A stretch of DNA of 64,000 nucleotides from Gemmatimonadota bacterium. GTDB taxonomy: Bacteria > Latescibacterota > UBA2968 > GCA-2709665. Shown one piece after another: positions 8,322 through 18,354 of this stretch (the first letter of the stretch is position 1; the number at the start of each line of letters is the position of its first letter). The stretch is taken from assembly GCA_028877215.1 (NCBI GenBank), contig JAPPFJ010000024.1:91159-155158 (forward strand). The letters are read 5' to 3'. Both the position numbers and the translations under genes were made by a program. The notes under the pieces are model-generated. The model did no database searches, was not told the DNA's origin, and saw nothing but the letters and a program-made list of their open reading frames with translations.

Positions 8322-9644
8322 TTATACCTCGTCCTTCTCGCCGTCCCGAATATCGGAGAGCTTCATAATCATCTGTCGTATCATACTGTTGAAGATCTTC
8401 TTAAGTTCCTCCAGATTCTGTCCAAAGTACTGTTCTTCATAGTCGAGGTCCCGACATCTGAAACTCCAAACACAACGTTTCGAATGTGCTTCGTTCTCAA
8501 TGTCGAATTCAAAGCCTATTCCTTTCTTCGCTTGGTATCCGGTCAGCCAGAAACCCAGACTGGTAGAAACTAGGAGCGCGTCATCGGGCCAGGCGTCATC
8601 TCGTTTTTCGAGCCGAAAACGACGAATCTGATTGTCCGGGCACCTTACCGAAGAGTCGCTACTAATTACATGGAGATTTTCAAACATACCAGAAAACTGC
8701 TCGCACTTTTCGTTGCAATAGTTAAAAAAAGGATACAGCACGCTGTCCGCATATTCCCTGATCCGAATAAGTTCACCGTTACCGGTTTGAATCGATCGCT
8801 TGAAGAGTTCAATTTCCTTGTCTATGTCTTCCACATCTTCAACACTTTCACCACGGGCGGCTCGTAGATGAAGACTAAGAGTATTCTTGCAGTATTCTGC
8901 AATACACTCAATAAACTCGGACAGGTCTTCTGATTTGTCAGCCTTCTCCAGCGTGCTGATGTATCGATTACGCTCTTGTATGGGAATGATCGCGACCGTG
9001 TAGCCATGCTTGATTAGGATCATGTTCATCAAGAGCCGTGCCATGCGACCGTTCCCATCGTCGAACGGATGAATCCGGACAAAGCGGTAGTGAAACGTCG
9101 CGGCAACGAAAATCGGGTGCTCGCCGTCGTACTCGGCCCTCCTGTACCAATCGATGAGATCGCTCATCGCCGGCTTTACTTGGTCGGGCGCTGTAAAGTA
9201 GTAGATTTCGCCGGTTGAGGTCCGGACGTTGTTTGGCTGGGTTTTGTATCGTCCGATCGTGATTTGTCGTTTCGAGGGCTGTCCATCCAGCGTAATTGCA
9301 TCAATTTCATAAGGCTTTTTCAGCAAAACTTCGTGGAGATTTCGGATGAAAACTTCGTTGAGAGATTCGTCCCGATTGACCGCGTCCTCCATTGCCTTTA
9401 CCGCCTCGTCGTGACCCTCGATATCCAGATGATCGCGCATAGGTTTCCCATGCGCAGTAAGTCCGTGCAGTATCAGGCTTCTCGTTTCACCAAGGGTCAG
9501 GCTGTTGCCTTCTATGGCATTCGAGTGATAGTTCGACTCGATCCGGAGCTTCTGTTCTACCCGTCCCAAAACGTCCGAAGGCAGCGGCCGCAATGCGTCC
9601 AATTCTGCTTTAAGCCGGTCGATTTGATCAATTACGTTGCTCAT
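8322..9644 (-). CDS. Fic family AMP-transferase with Fic_N domain
   Basis: The protein has 440 residues from the ATG at 9644 (GGAAAA about 8 bases upstream; an upstream frame start at 9710 is less likely). The inhibitory motif SNAIEGN lies near residue 40, in the helix before the core. The Fic motif HPFDDGNGRMARLL is complete. A beta-hairpin flap region (YKTQPNNVRTSTGEIYYF) precedes it. The roughly 150-residue C-terminal part after LHLRAARGES resembles no domain I can name. It differs clearly from the neighbouring Fic protein, so the pair is not a recent duplication. Confidence 0.85.
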   Translation of the reverse strand: MSNVIDQIDRLKAELDALRPLPSDVLGRVEQKLRIESNYHSNAIEGNSLTLGETRSLILHGLTAHGKPMRDHLDIEGHDEAVKAMEDAVNRDESLNEVFIRNLHEVLLKKPYEIDAITLDGQPSKRQITIGRYKTQPNNVRTSTGEIYYFTAPDQVKPAMSDLIDWYRRAEYDGEHPIFVAATFHYRFVRIHPFDDGNGRMARLLMNMILIKHGYTVAIIPIQERNRYISTLEKADKSEDLSEFIECIAEYCKNTLSLHLRAARGESVEDVEDIDKEIELFKRSIQTGNGELIRIREYADSVLYPFFNYCNEKCEQFSGMFENLHVISSDSSVRCPDNQIRRFRLEKRDDAWPDDALLVSTSLGFWLTGYQAKKGIGFEFDIENEAHSKRCVWSFRCRDLDYEEQYFGQNLEELKKIFNSMIRQMIMKLSDIRDGEKDEV

Positions 9645-9729
9645 TCTAAGTTTTCCAGGATCAGTGATCTTGCGCAACGCAGGACTGCTTCTGAAATTGC
9701 TAAATATCACCGATTTGCAGTCTTGGGCT

Positions 9730-9927
9730 TCACTTGGCCAAACGGAAATACGTACTCCCCCGAGGGTCGTTTAAGATAAATTCCTTACCATGTTTCCTTC
9801 TTAGACCGTCTATAGCGTTGCGGACGTGCTTCTTTTCCAATTTTAGCGTTGCAGCCATTTCGGGTACCGAAGAACCATCTCGTTTCGCCGTCAAGCACCT
9901 TAACACTCGGGATTGATTTGTATCCAT
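9730..9927 (-). CDS. Small winged-helix DNA-binding protein
   Basis: The protein has 65 residues from the ATG at 9927, with AGGACA 7 bases upstream. The order is helix VLRCLTAKRDG, helix-turn-helix SVPEMAATLKLEKKHVRNAIDGLRRK, then a beta wing FILNDPRGSTYFRLAK, as in MarR/ArsR-like mini-regulators. Position between the MNT gene and the Fic gene suggests a local repressor of the island, but no operator was identified. Confidence 0.55.
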   Translation of the reverse strand: MDTNQSRVLRCLTAKRDGSSVPEMAATLKLEKKHVRNAIDGLRRKHGKEFILNDPRGSTYFRLAK

Positions 9928-10031
9928 GGTAAATGTCCTGTTATGCCGCAATGGCGGTAATTTGAGTCCACTCCCAACTGCTTCGAACTTGCCAAGGCGT
10001 CTCCCCTCTAGAATATCGGGAGACGAGAGAT

Positions 10032-10358
10032 TCAGACTCCATAAATCTCTATGCCTTCTTCGAGGGCGTATTTGTATATCAACCCTTCTCCGTCTCTGTG
10101 TTTCTTGAGATCCTGCGGGGTTGTTACCACGATATCGAAGGGAACGCGCAAATCTTCGATTTCACGGTACAGTTTCTGCGCGGTTCGGTGTCGATAAACA
10201 CCATAGGCCATTGCGACGTGCAGGTCGATGTCGCTATGCCCGCCTGCATCTCCTCTGACGGCTGAGCCAAAGAGGATTATCTGCAGAGGGATTACACATT
10301 TTGCAATGTCGCCGACCAATCCATCTATGACCGTGTGAGGCGTTTTATCTCTTGCCAT
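10032..10358 (-). CDS. MNT-domain nucleotidyltransferase (antitoxin-type), copy 1
   Basis: The protein has 108 residues. It is a minimal pol-beta-type nucleotidyltransferase with GSAVRGDAGGHSDIDL, i.e. the GS...DxD metal-binding signature, followed by KLYREIEDLRVPFDIVV. MNT proteins usually neutralise a HEPN toxin by AMPylating or binding it. It is clearly paralogous to 13726-14037. Its last codons contain an overlapping ATG (TATGGAGTCTGA) exactly like copy 2. Here the +frame from that ATG gives only about 33 codons that no longer resemble HEPN well. Confidence 0.8.
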   Translation of the reverse strand: MARDKTPHTVIDGLVGDIAKCVIPLQIILFGSAVRGDAGGHSDIDLHVAMAYGVYRHRTAQKLYREIEDLRVPFDIVVTTPQDLKKHRDGEGLIYKYALEEGIEIYGV

Positions 10359-10457
10359 GTGGAAGCGCTTCGACGGTCGGGTTCATCAGCTGATTATCCA
10401 CGGGTGTCGTTCATGGCATGCCTCGCAAACCACAGTGTCGTCGCGAAAGTCTCTGAC

Positions 10458-13400
10458 TCATACCTGTGCCCCCGAGAACATCCGCCGCTTGAACAAGGGT
10501 TCCAGTGCTTTCGCCTCGTGAATCAGCGAGTCCCCATTAACGTATACAACGTCTACGCCTTCGGTCAACTTCTGCTCGGCAACAAAGTCCCTGTCGCGTT
10601 CAAAGTCCGCCTTCTGCCAATCCTCCGTTTCTCGCCAGATAACGGCAACCCGCTGCTGTTCGATTTGGCCACGATAGACTAGATATCGCCGGTCATCGTC
10701 GTAATGGACGCTCCGCGTCTTGGCGTGTAGGCCGATCAGGTAGTTGAAGGTCTCAGCGATATCGGCCATGTATTGCCGCGTCTCCCCGTCGGAGTGGATC
10801 TTCAGTTGATAGGAGAACGGTTTCGAGAGCTTTTCGACGTTCAGCAATGTCTCACTGTGCCTGGTTTCCCATTGGAGCATGTATCTGAGCAAATAGTCAT
10901 CAAATTGGAATAACTGCTGTCTGGAACCCACTTCGAAATCAATATTGTTCAGCGCGTCCTCGTAACTCTCAAGTCGCATATACCTGACAATACGAGGGCT
11001 CCGTCTTGCGTCATTAGGAGTTCCGGCACACTTGGGGTTGCCATCCTTCCATTCGGATGTATACGTGACCTTTTTTATTCTCGGTAGCAAGATTGTGTCG
11101 AAATATTCGCCCATCTCAACAAGGATGAACTTGCGTTGACCATGGTCTTCTCGGTTAAGGTTGATGACTGCGTGTCCTGTTGTACCCGATCCAGCGAAAT
11201 AGTCGATAACTAAATCAGACAATGAATCGGAAGCTGCTCCAATTAGCTCTTCATAAAAATCCACAGAATGACAATAGGGAAAATTGGACAGTCCTAACGC
11301 GTCAAGATCTACCTTGCCGCTTCTGGCATTCTGTATAACCGAGGAAATTTGGCGGGTCGATTCTGTTGTAAGAAAACGCTTCTGTTGAGGTTGTGTGCTA
11401 TGATCCGGTCCATAGAGAATCTCTCCACTTTCAATCATGCTTTGCAATCTTTCTGGAGTACGGGAAAAGCCATTTGGTGGAACTGGACACGGTTTCAGAG
11501 TCACAGGATGAATTAGCTGCTGGAAAAACTTCGGATCAGATCTTGGTTCTGGAGCCCTCAAGCTCACCCCACGATAAATTCGACCATCCTTGTCAATAAA
11601 ACGATATGCTTTTTCTCCACCGCTGAGTTGTGGATTTTTGTTTACCCAATTTGCGTATTCTCTTTTCGCTGACTCAGTAACTCCTCCATACTCTTGAGTT
11701 AATTCATCGGCTTTATTCAACATCATCCGAATGTTCTTATTACGTAGGTTAATTGGCTTCCCAGTCTTTGTTCTCCACATTACATATTCATGTTGAATTG
11801 CCACACCTCCACCTGCTGTCATTGGATTTCTCTTGTCCCAAATCATAGTTCCTGCATTCGCGATGTCGAAATGATCGAACATCAAGTGGAGTCTTTCATA
11901 TTCATTCTCATCGATGTGGCAAAGGAACAAACCATCGTCAACAAGCAGTGTAAGAGCATGTCCGACGTGGTTGTACATCATTGTAAGCCAACTCGAATGC
12001 TGATAGTCGTTCTTGTATAGAAAACCGCTCGTCTGCGTATTATATGGAGGGTCAATGTGCACGCACTTTATCCGACCCGAATACTTCCTCGACAATAGAT
12101 TTAAAACCTGCAAGTTTTCGCTATGAATTAGCAGACCATCAGTTATTCCATCCAGATCGTCGATACTTCCCAGCAACCGGTCTACGAAGTCCGAACTGAA
12201 ATGTCTGGTGTCAAGGACAAGCGACGGACTCGATTTTAAGAATTCTGTACGATTGTGAGTCGTGTCTTTACCCAAATCAAATAGATTACTCTGAACTTGG
12301 TCGATGTGGAACAGTTCTTTCCATTCCTCCCACTGGGCGTTGCACAGGGCAACTTCCTTTAAGAAAACTTTATCGATGCACCTTACCGAGATACAATACT
12401 GAGTCTCGGTTATGAACTTAATTTTCTCCCAGAGCATCTTCTGAAAGTTCTCAATCTGATCGAGAAAGCCGATGATTTGTCCACCAACCGACCGGATCGT
12501 CCGCATTGTCTGAAACCAGCCCTCGGATCGTTCCTCACCTGACGCTTCCATCTCGTCAAGACTCAACACTTCGTTTTTTAGATAGAAATCGAGTTCACGG
12601 GTAAGAAAGCCCTTCAGGTCTTTGTGGATGAAGAAGTCCGAAGTGTTGCGTCGGGTGTACTGCACCAGGTGATGTTCGAATAACGACACCGACCTACCAT
12701 CGCTCGCCTTGCGCCTTTCGGCCATAAGTGCCGCGCCAGCCTCGGTGGAGTGGGTCAGGCGGCTTGGAATCTCTAACACAGCTTTTTCTATGATGTTATC
12801 CTGATGTTTGGTTTTGCCGTAAGTGATTTTCTCCTGGGAAGTCAACGGACGGTACTCAAACGTTATCTGTAACCGCTTAGATTCTTCGTCCCACGTGGGT
12901 GCCTCATTAGACGGCACAAAATACCGGTTGTCACTCTTGATGTTATTACGTTCGACGTAAGCAGCTATAAGCTTGAATTCCACCGTGATTCTTCGCGACT
13001 TGAAGGCGTAGTTCTGGAAGTGCTCGCCAGTCTTCACATAGTATTGGTCACTGTTTGCCCAATGCAGGTGTACTTCTTCGCCGTTATATGGAATGGCGTA
13101 ACGTTGGCGTTTTGAATAACGGCGTTTTGAGATGAAATCACCATCCTGGTAGTACCGGCTAAAGAAAGCGTACAGATGATTGAAGATCGACGCTTCGAGC
13201 GCTTCACGTCCGTGTGCACCTGAAGCGTTCGCTTGTTTTTCGAGGTATTCTTCGCCAAGCGGGATATTTCGATGTATCTCCAACAGATTTCCGTCCGCGT
13301 CGATGGCATTGGTACCAAGAGCCTGAACGACTCGCTGACGACATTCGTTCAATTCGTCGATTGCGCGTGACTGGGTGGCTAAAGCATCCTTTTCCAACTC

Positions 13401-13556
13401 TGCAGCTACGGATTCTGGTAAGTCCTCGACGATAAATCGCTTGAGAACGTCCCGCTTGTGATTCATTATGCGGTAAATGCCAAAGTCCAGGTCTGCACAC
13501 TCGAATTGGAATAACTCTCGCAGAAGATCCTGGAATTTTTCAAGTGAACTGGGCAT
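10458..13556 (-). CDS. Type III-like DNA N6-adenine methyltransferase, long form
   Basis: The protein has 1032 residues. A ~500-residue N-terminal region of unknown fold starts MPSSLEKFQDLLRELF and contains CADLDFGIYRIMN. The methylase core then carries HIDPPYNTQ (motif IV, about residue 500) before VIDYFAGSGTTGHAV (motif I, about 787). Motif IV before motif I is the beta-group order of Mod proteins, and the region between should hold the target-recognition part. The usual Mod is about 600-700 residues, so the N-terminal half is extra. The ATG at 13556 has AGGAA upstream; a GTG at 13583 is the alternative. The predicted role is self-DNA modification with the helicase at 3505-6645. Confidence 0.85.
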   Translation of the reverse strand: MPSSLEKFQDLLRELFQFECADLDFGIYRIMNHKRDVLKRFIVEDLPESVAAELEKDALATQSRAIDELNECRQRVVQALGTNAIDADGNLLEIHRNIPLGEEYLEKQANASGAHGREALEASIFNHLYAFFSRYYQDGDFISKRRYSKRQRYAIPYNGEEVHLHWANSDQYYVKTGEHFQNYAFKSRRITVEFKLIAAYVERNNIKSDNRYFVPSNEAPTWDEESKRLQITFEYRPLTSQEKITYGKTKHQDNIIEKAVLEIPSRLTHSTEAGAALMAERRKASDGRSVSLFEHHLVQYTRRNTSDFFIHKDLKGFLTRELDFYLKNEVLSLDEMEASGEERSEGWFQTMRTIRSVGGQIIGFLDQIENFQKMLWEKIKFITETQYCISVRCIDKVFLKEVALCNAQWEEWKELFHIDQVQSNLFDLGKDTTHNRTEFLKSSPSLVLDTRHFSSDFVDRLLGSIDDLDGITDGLLIHSENLQVLNLLSRKYSGRIKCVHIDPPYNTQTSGFLYKNDYQHSSWLTMMYNHVGHALTLLVDDGLFLCHIDENEYERLHLMFDHFDIANAGTMIWDKRNPMTAGGGVAIQHEYVMWRTKTGKPINLRNKNIRMMLNKADELTQEYGGVTESAKREYANWVNKNPQLSGGEKAYRFIDKDGRIYRGVSLRAPEPRSDPKFFQQLIHPVTLKPCPVPPNGFSRTPERLQSMIESGEILYGPDHSTQPQQKRFLTTESTRQISSVIQNARSGKVDLDALGLSNFPYCHSVDFYEELIGAASDSLSDLVIDYFAGSGTTGHAVINLNREDHGQRKFILVEMGEYFDTILLPRIKKVTYTSEWKDGNPKCAGTPNDARRSPRIVRYMRLESYEDALNNIDFEVGSRQQLFQFDDYLLRYMLQWETRHSETLLNVEKLSKPFSYQLKIHSDGETRQYMADIAETFNYLIGLHAKTRSVHYDDDRRYLVYRGQIEQQRVAVIWRETEDWQKADFERDRDFVAEQKLTEGVDVVYVNGDSLIHEAKALEPLFKRRMFSGAQV

Positions 13557-13616
13557 AGACTCTGTTTCCTCGTGGTTGCTCACGTTCTCAATGTATGGAG
13601 GAGGGTTTAATGTTCG

Positions 13617-13736
13617 TCAACAGAGATTCTCCAGCAAGACACCTTCCGGTTTTTCGATGCGGGCGAGCGCCAGGTCACTTCTGGCGTAATGTAACCAGTC
13701 CTCAGCACTTCCTGGAACTCGAGCGTCAGACTCCAT
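13617..13736 (-). pseudogene. Truncated HEPN toxin gene (N-terminal 39 codons)
   Basis: The ATG at 13736 overlaps the MNT stop by 11 bases, the usual coupling of MNT-HEPN pairs. It encodes EDWLHYARSDLALARI and then GVLLENLC before TGA. This is the N-terminal helix of HEPN proteins, normally continued by FHAQQAAEK-type sequence, and everything after Cys39 is missing. The remnant stops about 60 bases before the methyltransferase start, as if a deletion or insertion replaced the toxin body. Confidence 0.65.
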
Positions 13737-14037
13737 AAACTTCAATGCCTTCCGTTAGTGCATTCTTATAAATCAGTCCGTCATTATCCTTGTGCTGTTC
13801 CAGATCCTTTACCGTTGCCACGACGATGTCGAAGGGCACGCGCAGACCCTTAATCTCACGGTAGAGTTTCTGTGCGGTCCGGCGGCGGTGCACACCATCG
13901 GGCATGACGACGAGCAGATCAATGTCGCTCTGCTCTCCTGCTTCATCCCTGGCCGCCGATCCGAATAGGACGATTCGCAAAGGGTCTACCCGCTTGACAA
14001 CCTCGCCAACGAGCCTGTCAATTGTCGAATCAGACAT
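13726..14037 (-). CDS. MNT-domain nucleotidyltransferase (antitoxin-type), copy 2
   Basis: The protein has 103 residues with the GSAARDEAGEQSDIDLLVV signature and RTAQKLYREIKGLRVPFDIVV, nearly the same as copy 1. The GS and DxD metal-site residues are intact. It is the first gene of the island in transcription direction, and its stop overlaps the truncated HEPN start. With the toxin gene broken, the product may be an orphan antitoxin or may act on another HEPN or Fic partner in the island (inference). Confidence 0.8.
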   Translation of the reverse strand: MSDSTIDRLVGEVVKRVDPLRIVLFGSAARDEAGEQSDIDLLVVMPDGVHRRRTAQKLYREIKGLRVPFDIVVATVKDLEQHKDNDGLIYKNALTEGIEVYGV

Positions 14038-14133
14038 TGCGCTTTACTTTCCCGGATGTGCGGGCTGTTATGTTTCTCAATGTATACACAATGACGGGGA
14101 AATCGTCAAGGGGAAGGCGAGTTGGAGGCGATT

Positions 14134-14886
14134 TCAGCGGCGCAGCCGGAAGCCCTGGGTGGTCAGGAATTCATCCAGTTCGGCGCGGGCGTGAAACTGT
14201 CCGGTGCGCCCGGCCATGACTTTTGTCCATCGCTCGTCGCCTTCGTGCATACCCTGCGAGGCGTAGAACTCGACCATCGTCCTGTCGTATTCCTCCATGG
14301 CCAGTCGATGCGTCTCGTCGCACAGGTATCGCTCGCGATGAAGGACCGCGTCAAGGGGCAAGCGCGGTTTGACTTCCGGCGCCTGGTCCGGGTACCCGAT
14401 GCAGAAACCGGCCACGGCTACGACATAAGGGGGCAGATCGAGCAACCTGCCCACCGATTTCGGGTTGTTCCGCATTGCGCCGATCATGCAGATGCCCAAT
14501 CCCAGCGATTCCGCGGCGATCGCCACGTTCTGCATCATCAGCGCCACGTCCACCGTCGCGATCATCAGCGCTTCCGCATAGTCCCCGTCAAACCGCTCCG
14601 CCTCGTGCATCCGGTTGGCCATCCTGTCCCGGTGCAGGTCGGCGCAGAAGGCCAGAAACGCCGCGCTCTGGTGTATCTGCACCTGATCGGCGCACAGTTC
14701 GGCCAGTCGCTTCTTCCGCTTTGGATCGGCCACGTGAATGACGGTGTAGGCCTGCACATTGCTGGACGTGCTCGCCTGCTGACCGCACCGGATCAGCGTT
14801 TCGAGCACACCGTCGGGAAGGGGCCGGTCCTTGAACCTGCGGATACTTCTGTGAGAAAGCAGGAGGTCGATGGTGGGATTTGTCAT
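14134..14886 (-). CDS. Nitroreductase family FMN oxidoreductase (NfsA/Frp-like)
   Basis: The protein has 250 residues. The N-terminal LLLSHRSIRRFKDRPLP is the FMN-phosphate-binding start of the family; TLIRCGQQASTSSNVQAY and ESLGLGICMIGAMRNNP follow in the usual order. The C-terminal VAGFCIGYPDQAPEVKPRLP matches the NfsA/Frp group, which reduces nitro compounds, quinones or flavin with NAD(P)H in the cytoplasm. It is separated from the island by 96 bp and from atpC by about 350 bp of repeats, so it is probably its own transcription unit. Confidence 0.8.
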   Translation of the reverse strand: MTNPTIDLLLSHRSIRRFKDRPLPDGVLETLIRCGQQASTSSNVQAYTVIHVADPKRKKRLAELCADQVQIHQSAAFLAFCADLHRDRMANRMHEAERFDGDYAEALMIATVDVALMMQNVAIAAESLGLGICMIGAMRNNPKSVGRLLDLPPYVVAVAGFCIGYPDQAPEVKPRLPLDAVLHRERYLCDETHRLAMEEYDRTMVEFYASQGMHEGDERWTKVMAGRTGQFHARAELDEFLTTQGFRLRR

Positions 14887-15170
14887 CTAGAAACCCTTTA
14901 AAAGCGGGGAGAGGTAAGACGTTAGAGGGTAGGAGAAAAAGCCAGAAAGCGGGGAGACGGGAGAGGGTAGACGGGAGAAGAAATCTTCGCCGATCAATTC
15001 CTCCTCTACGCCTCCGGCATAAATTGAGACCCAACGAGGCGAGTCATCTCTAACCTCTTACGTCTTACGTCTCACCGCCTTTTGGAGACCTCTCCCCGCG
15101 GCCCCCTCTCCCGCTGGATGGGGGGAGAAAAACCAGCGTGCGACAGGTTATTGTGCGGATTGATATCCCG
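14887..15170. repeat. Gene-free stretch with AGACG(G)GAGA-type inverted repeats
   Basis: The left half (about 14906-14990) is rich in purine words such as GACGGGAGAGGGTAGACGGG. The right half (about 15045-15078) carries the complementary pyrimidine words (CTTACGTCTTACGTCTCACC). Together they could form an imperfect long hairpin. The same word set recurs at 17086-17420 on the other side of atpD/atpC. There is no coding potential in any frame that resembles a protein family. Confidence 0.6.
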
Positions 15171-15202
15171 AAAAAAAAGCGGGCGGGTTTCGGAACCCGC
15201 CC
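15171..15202 (-). terminator. atpC: Rho-independent terminator of the atp genes
   Basis: On the minus strand, GGGCGGGTT / AACCCGCCC forms a 9-bp GC-rich stem with a 4-base loop, followed by GC and a run of eight T residues. It lies 40 bases after the atpC stop, the expected end of the ATP synthase operon. Confidence 0.85.
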
Positions 15203-15242
15203 ATACCGTTTCGGCCGGTGATGCCACGATGCCGTGATCCCG

Positions 15243-15647
15243 TTATTCGCCGCCGATCCGCAGCCGGTTAATCGCCCTCGAAAGGGCCAGTTGCGCCCTT
15301 GTTTCGTCAATCTGCTGTTCTTGTTTTCGCGTCAGCATTTCCCGCGCACGGTCTCTGGCGGCTTCGGCTCGGTTTACGTCAATATCCTGCGCGAATTCCG
15401 CCGTCTCGGCCAGCACGGTAACGCGGTCACGCTGCACTTCCGCGAATCCGCCGCTGATTGCCACCGACTTTGGGTCCTGCTCCTGTTCGGAAAAGACCAT
15501 CACTCCGATGCTCAGTGAGGCCAGCATCGGATGGTGTCCCGCCAGTACGCCAAACCCGCCTTCGGATCCCGGCGCCCGCAGTTGCTCCACCTCGCCCGAA
15601 TAGACCGTCTTCTCCGGTGTAACAATCTCAAGCTGAAACGTCGGCAT
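15243..15647 (-). CDS. atpC: ATP synthase F1 epsilon subunit
   Basis: The protein has 134 residues. The N-terminal beta-sandwich (MPTFQLEIVTPEKTVYSGEV, then LRAPGSEGGFGVLAGHHPML) and the C-terminal helical hairpin (ARDRAREMLTRKQEQQIDE) are both present and full length. The product is part of the F1 central stalk and restrains ATP hydrolysis. It is the last gene of the cluster, 13 bp after atpD, and is followed by a terminator. Confidence 0.95.
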   Translation of the reverse strand: MPTFQLEIVTPEKTVYSGEVEQLRAPGSEGGFGVLAGHHPMLASLSIGVMVFSEQEQDPKSVAISGGFAEVQRDRVTVLAETAEFAQDIDVNRAEAARDRAREMLTRKQEQQIDETRAQLALSRAINRLRIGGE

Positions 15648-15660
15648 CGCGTTCCTGAAA

Positions 15661-17483
<1,823 letters not shown>

Positions 17484-18335
17484 CTAAGCGACGGCCTCGG
17501 CGCCGCCGATGATGTCCATCAACTCCAGCGTGATTGAAGACTGGCGCACCTTGTTCATCTCGCGCGTCAATTCTTCGATCAGGTCTCCGGCATTCTTCGT
17601 GGCGTTATCCATCGCCGCCATGCGCGCGGCCTGTTCTCCGGCATTGGACTCCAGGAGTGCGCGCCAGACCTGGAAATTCACGTGTCTCGGAACGAGCGTC
17701 TCAAGCAATTGCTCCGGATCGGGCTCAAAGATGTACTCGCCGGCGGCGCTCTCTTCGTCGGTTTCCTCAGGCACAATTGGCAGAAGCCGGTTGATTGCCG
17801 GCTCCTGGCGACCGAGGGAGAGGAACTCGTTGTTGGCGATCCACACCTGGTCCACGTCTCCGGACACAAATCGACCCGTCAGGTCCCGCGCGATGGAAAC
17901 GGCCTGACCCAGATTCAGATCGCCGAACACATCGACGTATTCCCGGCTGATCTCATATCCGCGTTGTCGAAAAAAGTCGCGCCCCTTCCTGCCGATAGCA
18001 ACCAGTTCGACTTCACCGTGTTCTTCGAGCTCCGATAGCACCCTCCGGCAGATTCCTGCGTTGAACCCGCCGCACAGCCCACGGTCCGCCGTCACCACCG
18101 CGACCGCGATCCGACCGGATTCCCCCTGCCGGAACAGGGGATGCCGGTCCGCGTCTATACTTGCGGTCAGCCGTTGAAGAATCCGGTCCAGTTGTTCGGC
18201 ATAGGGGCGGGCGGCAAGGATCGCGTCCTGGGCCTTGCGCACCCGGGCCGCGGCCACCAGCTGCATGGCGTGGGTGACCTTCTGGATATTCGTGACACCG
18301 GTCACCCGGTTTCGGAGTTGACGCAATGTCGCCAC
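17484..18335 (-). CDS. atpG: ATP synthase F1 gamma subunit
   Basis: The protein has 283 residues from a GTG start with GGAGGAG upstream. The N-terminal coiled-coil helix (RQLRNRVTGVTNIQKVTHAMQ), the Rossmann-like VAVVTADRGLCGGFNAGI and the C-terminal coiled-coil helix (MDNATKNAGDLIEELT, then NKVRQSSITLELMDIIGGAEA) are complete. It forms the rotating shaft of F1. It lies 19 bp after atpA. Confidence 0.96.
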   Translation of the reverse strand: MATLRQLRNRVTGVTNIQKVTHAMQLVAAARVRKAQDAILAARPYAEQLDRILQRLTASIDADRHPLFRQGESGRIAVAVVTADRGLCGGFNAGICRRVLSELEEHGEVELVAIGRKGRDFFRQRGYEISREYVDVFGDLNLGQAVSIARDLTGRFVSGDVDQVWIANNEFLSLGRQEPAINRLLPIVPEETDEESAAGEYIFEPDPEQLLETLVPRHVNFQVWRALLESNAGEQAARMAAMDNATKNAGDLIEELTREMNKVRQSSITLELMDIIGGAEAVA

Positions 18336-18354
18336 CGGCTACTCCTCCGTGCGC

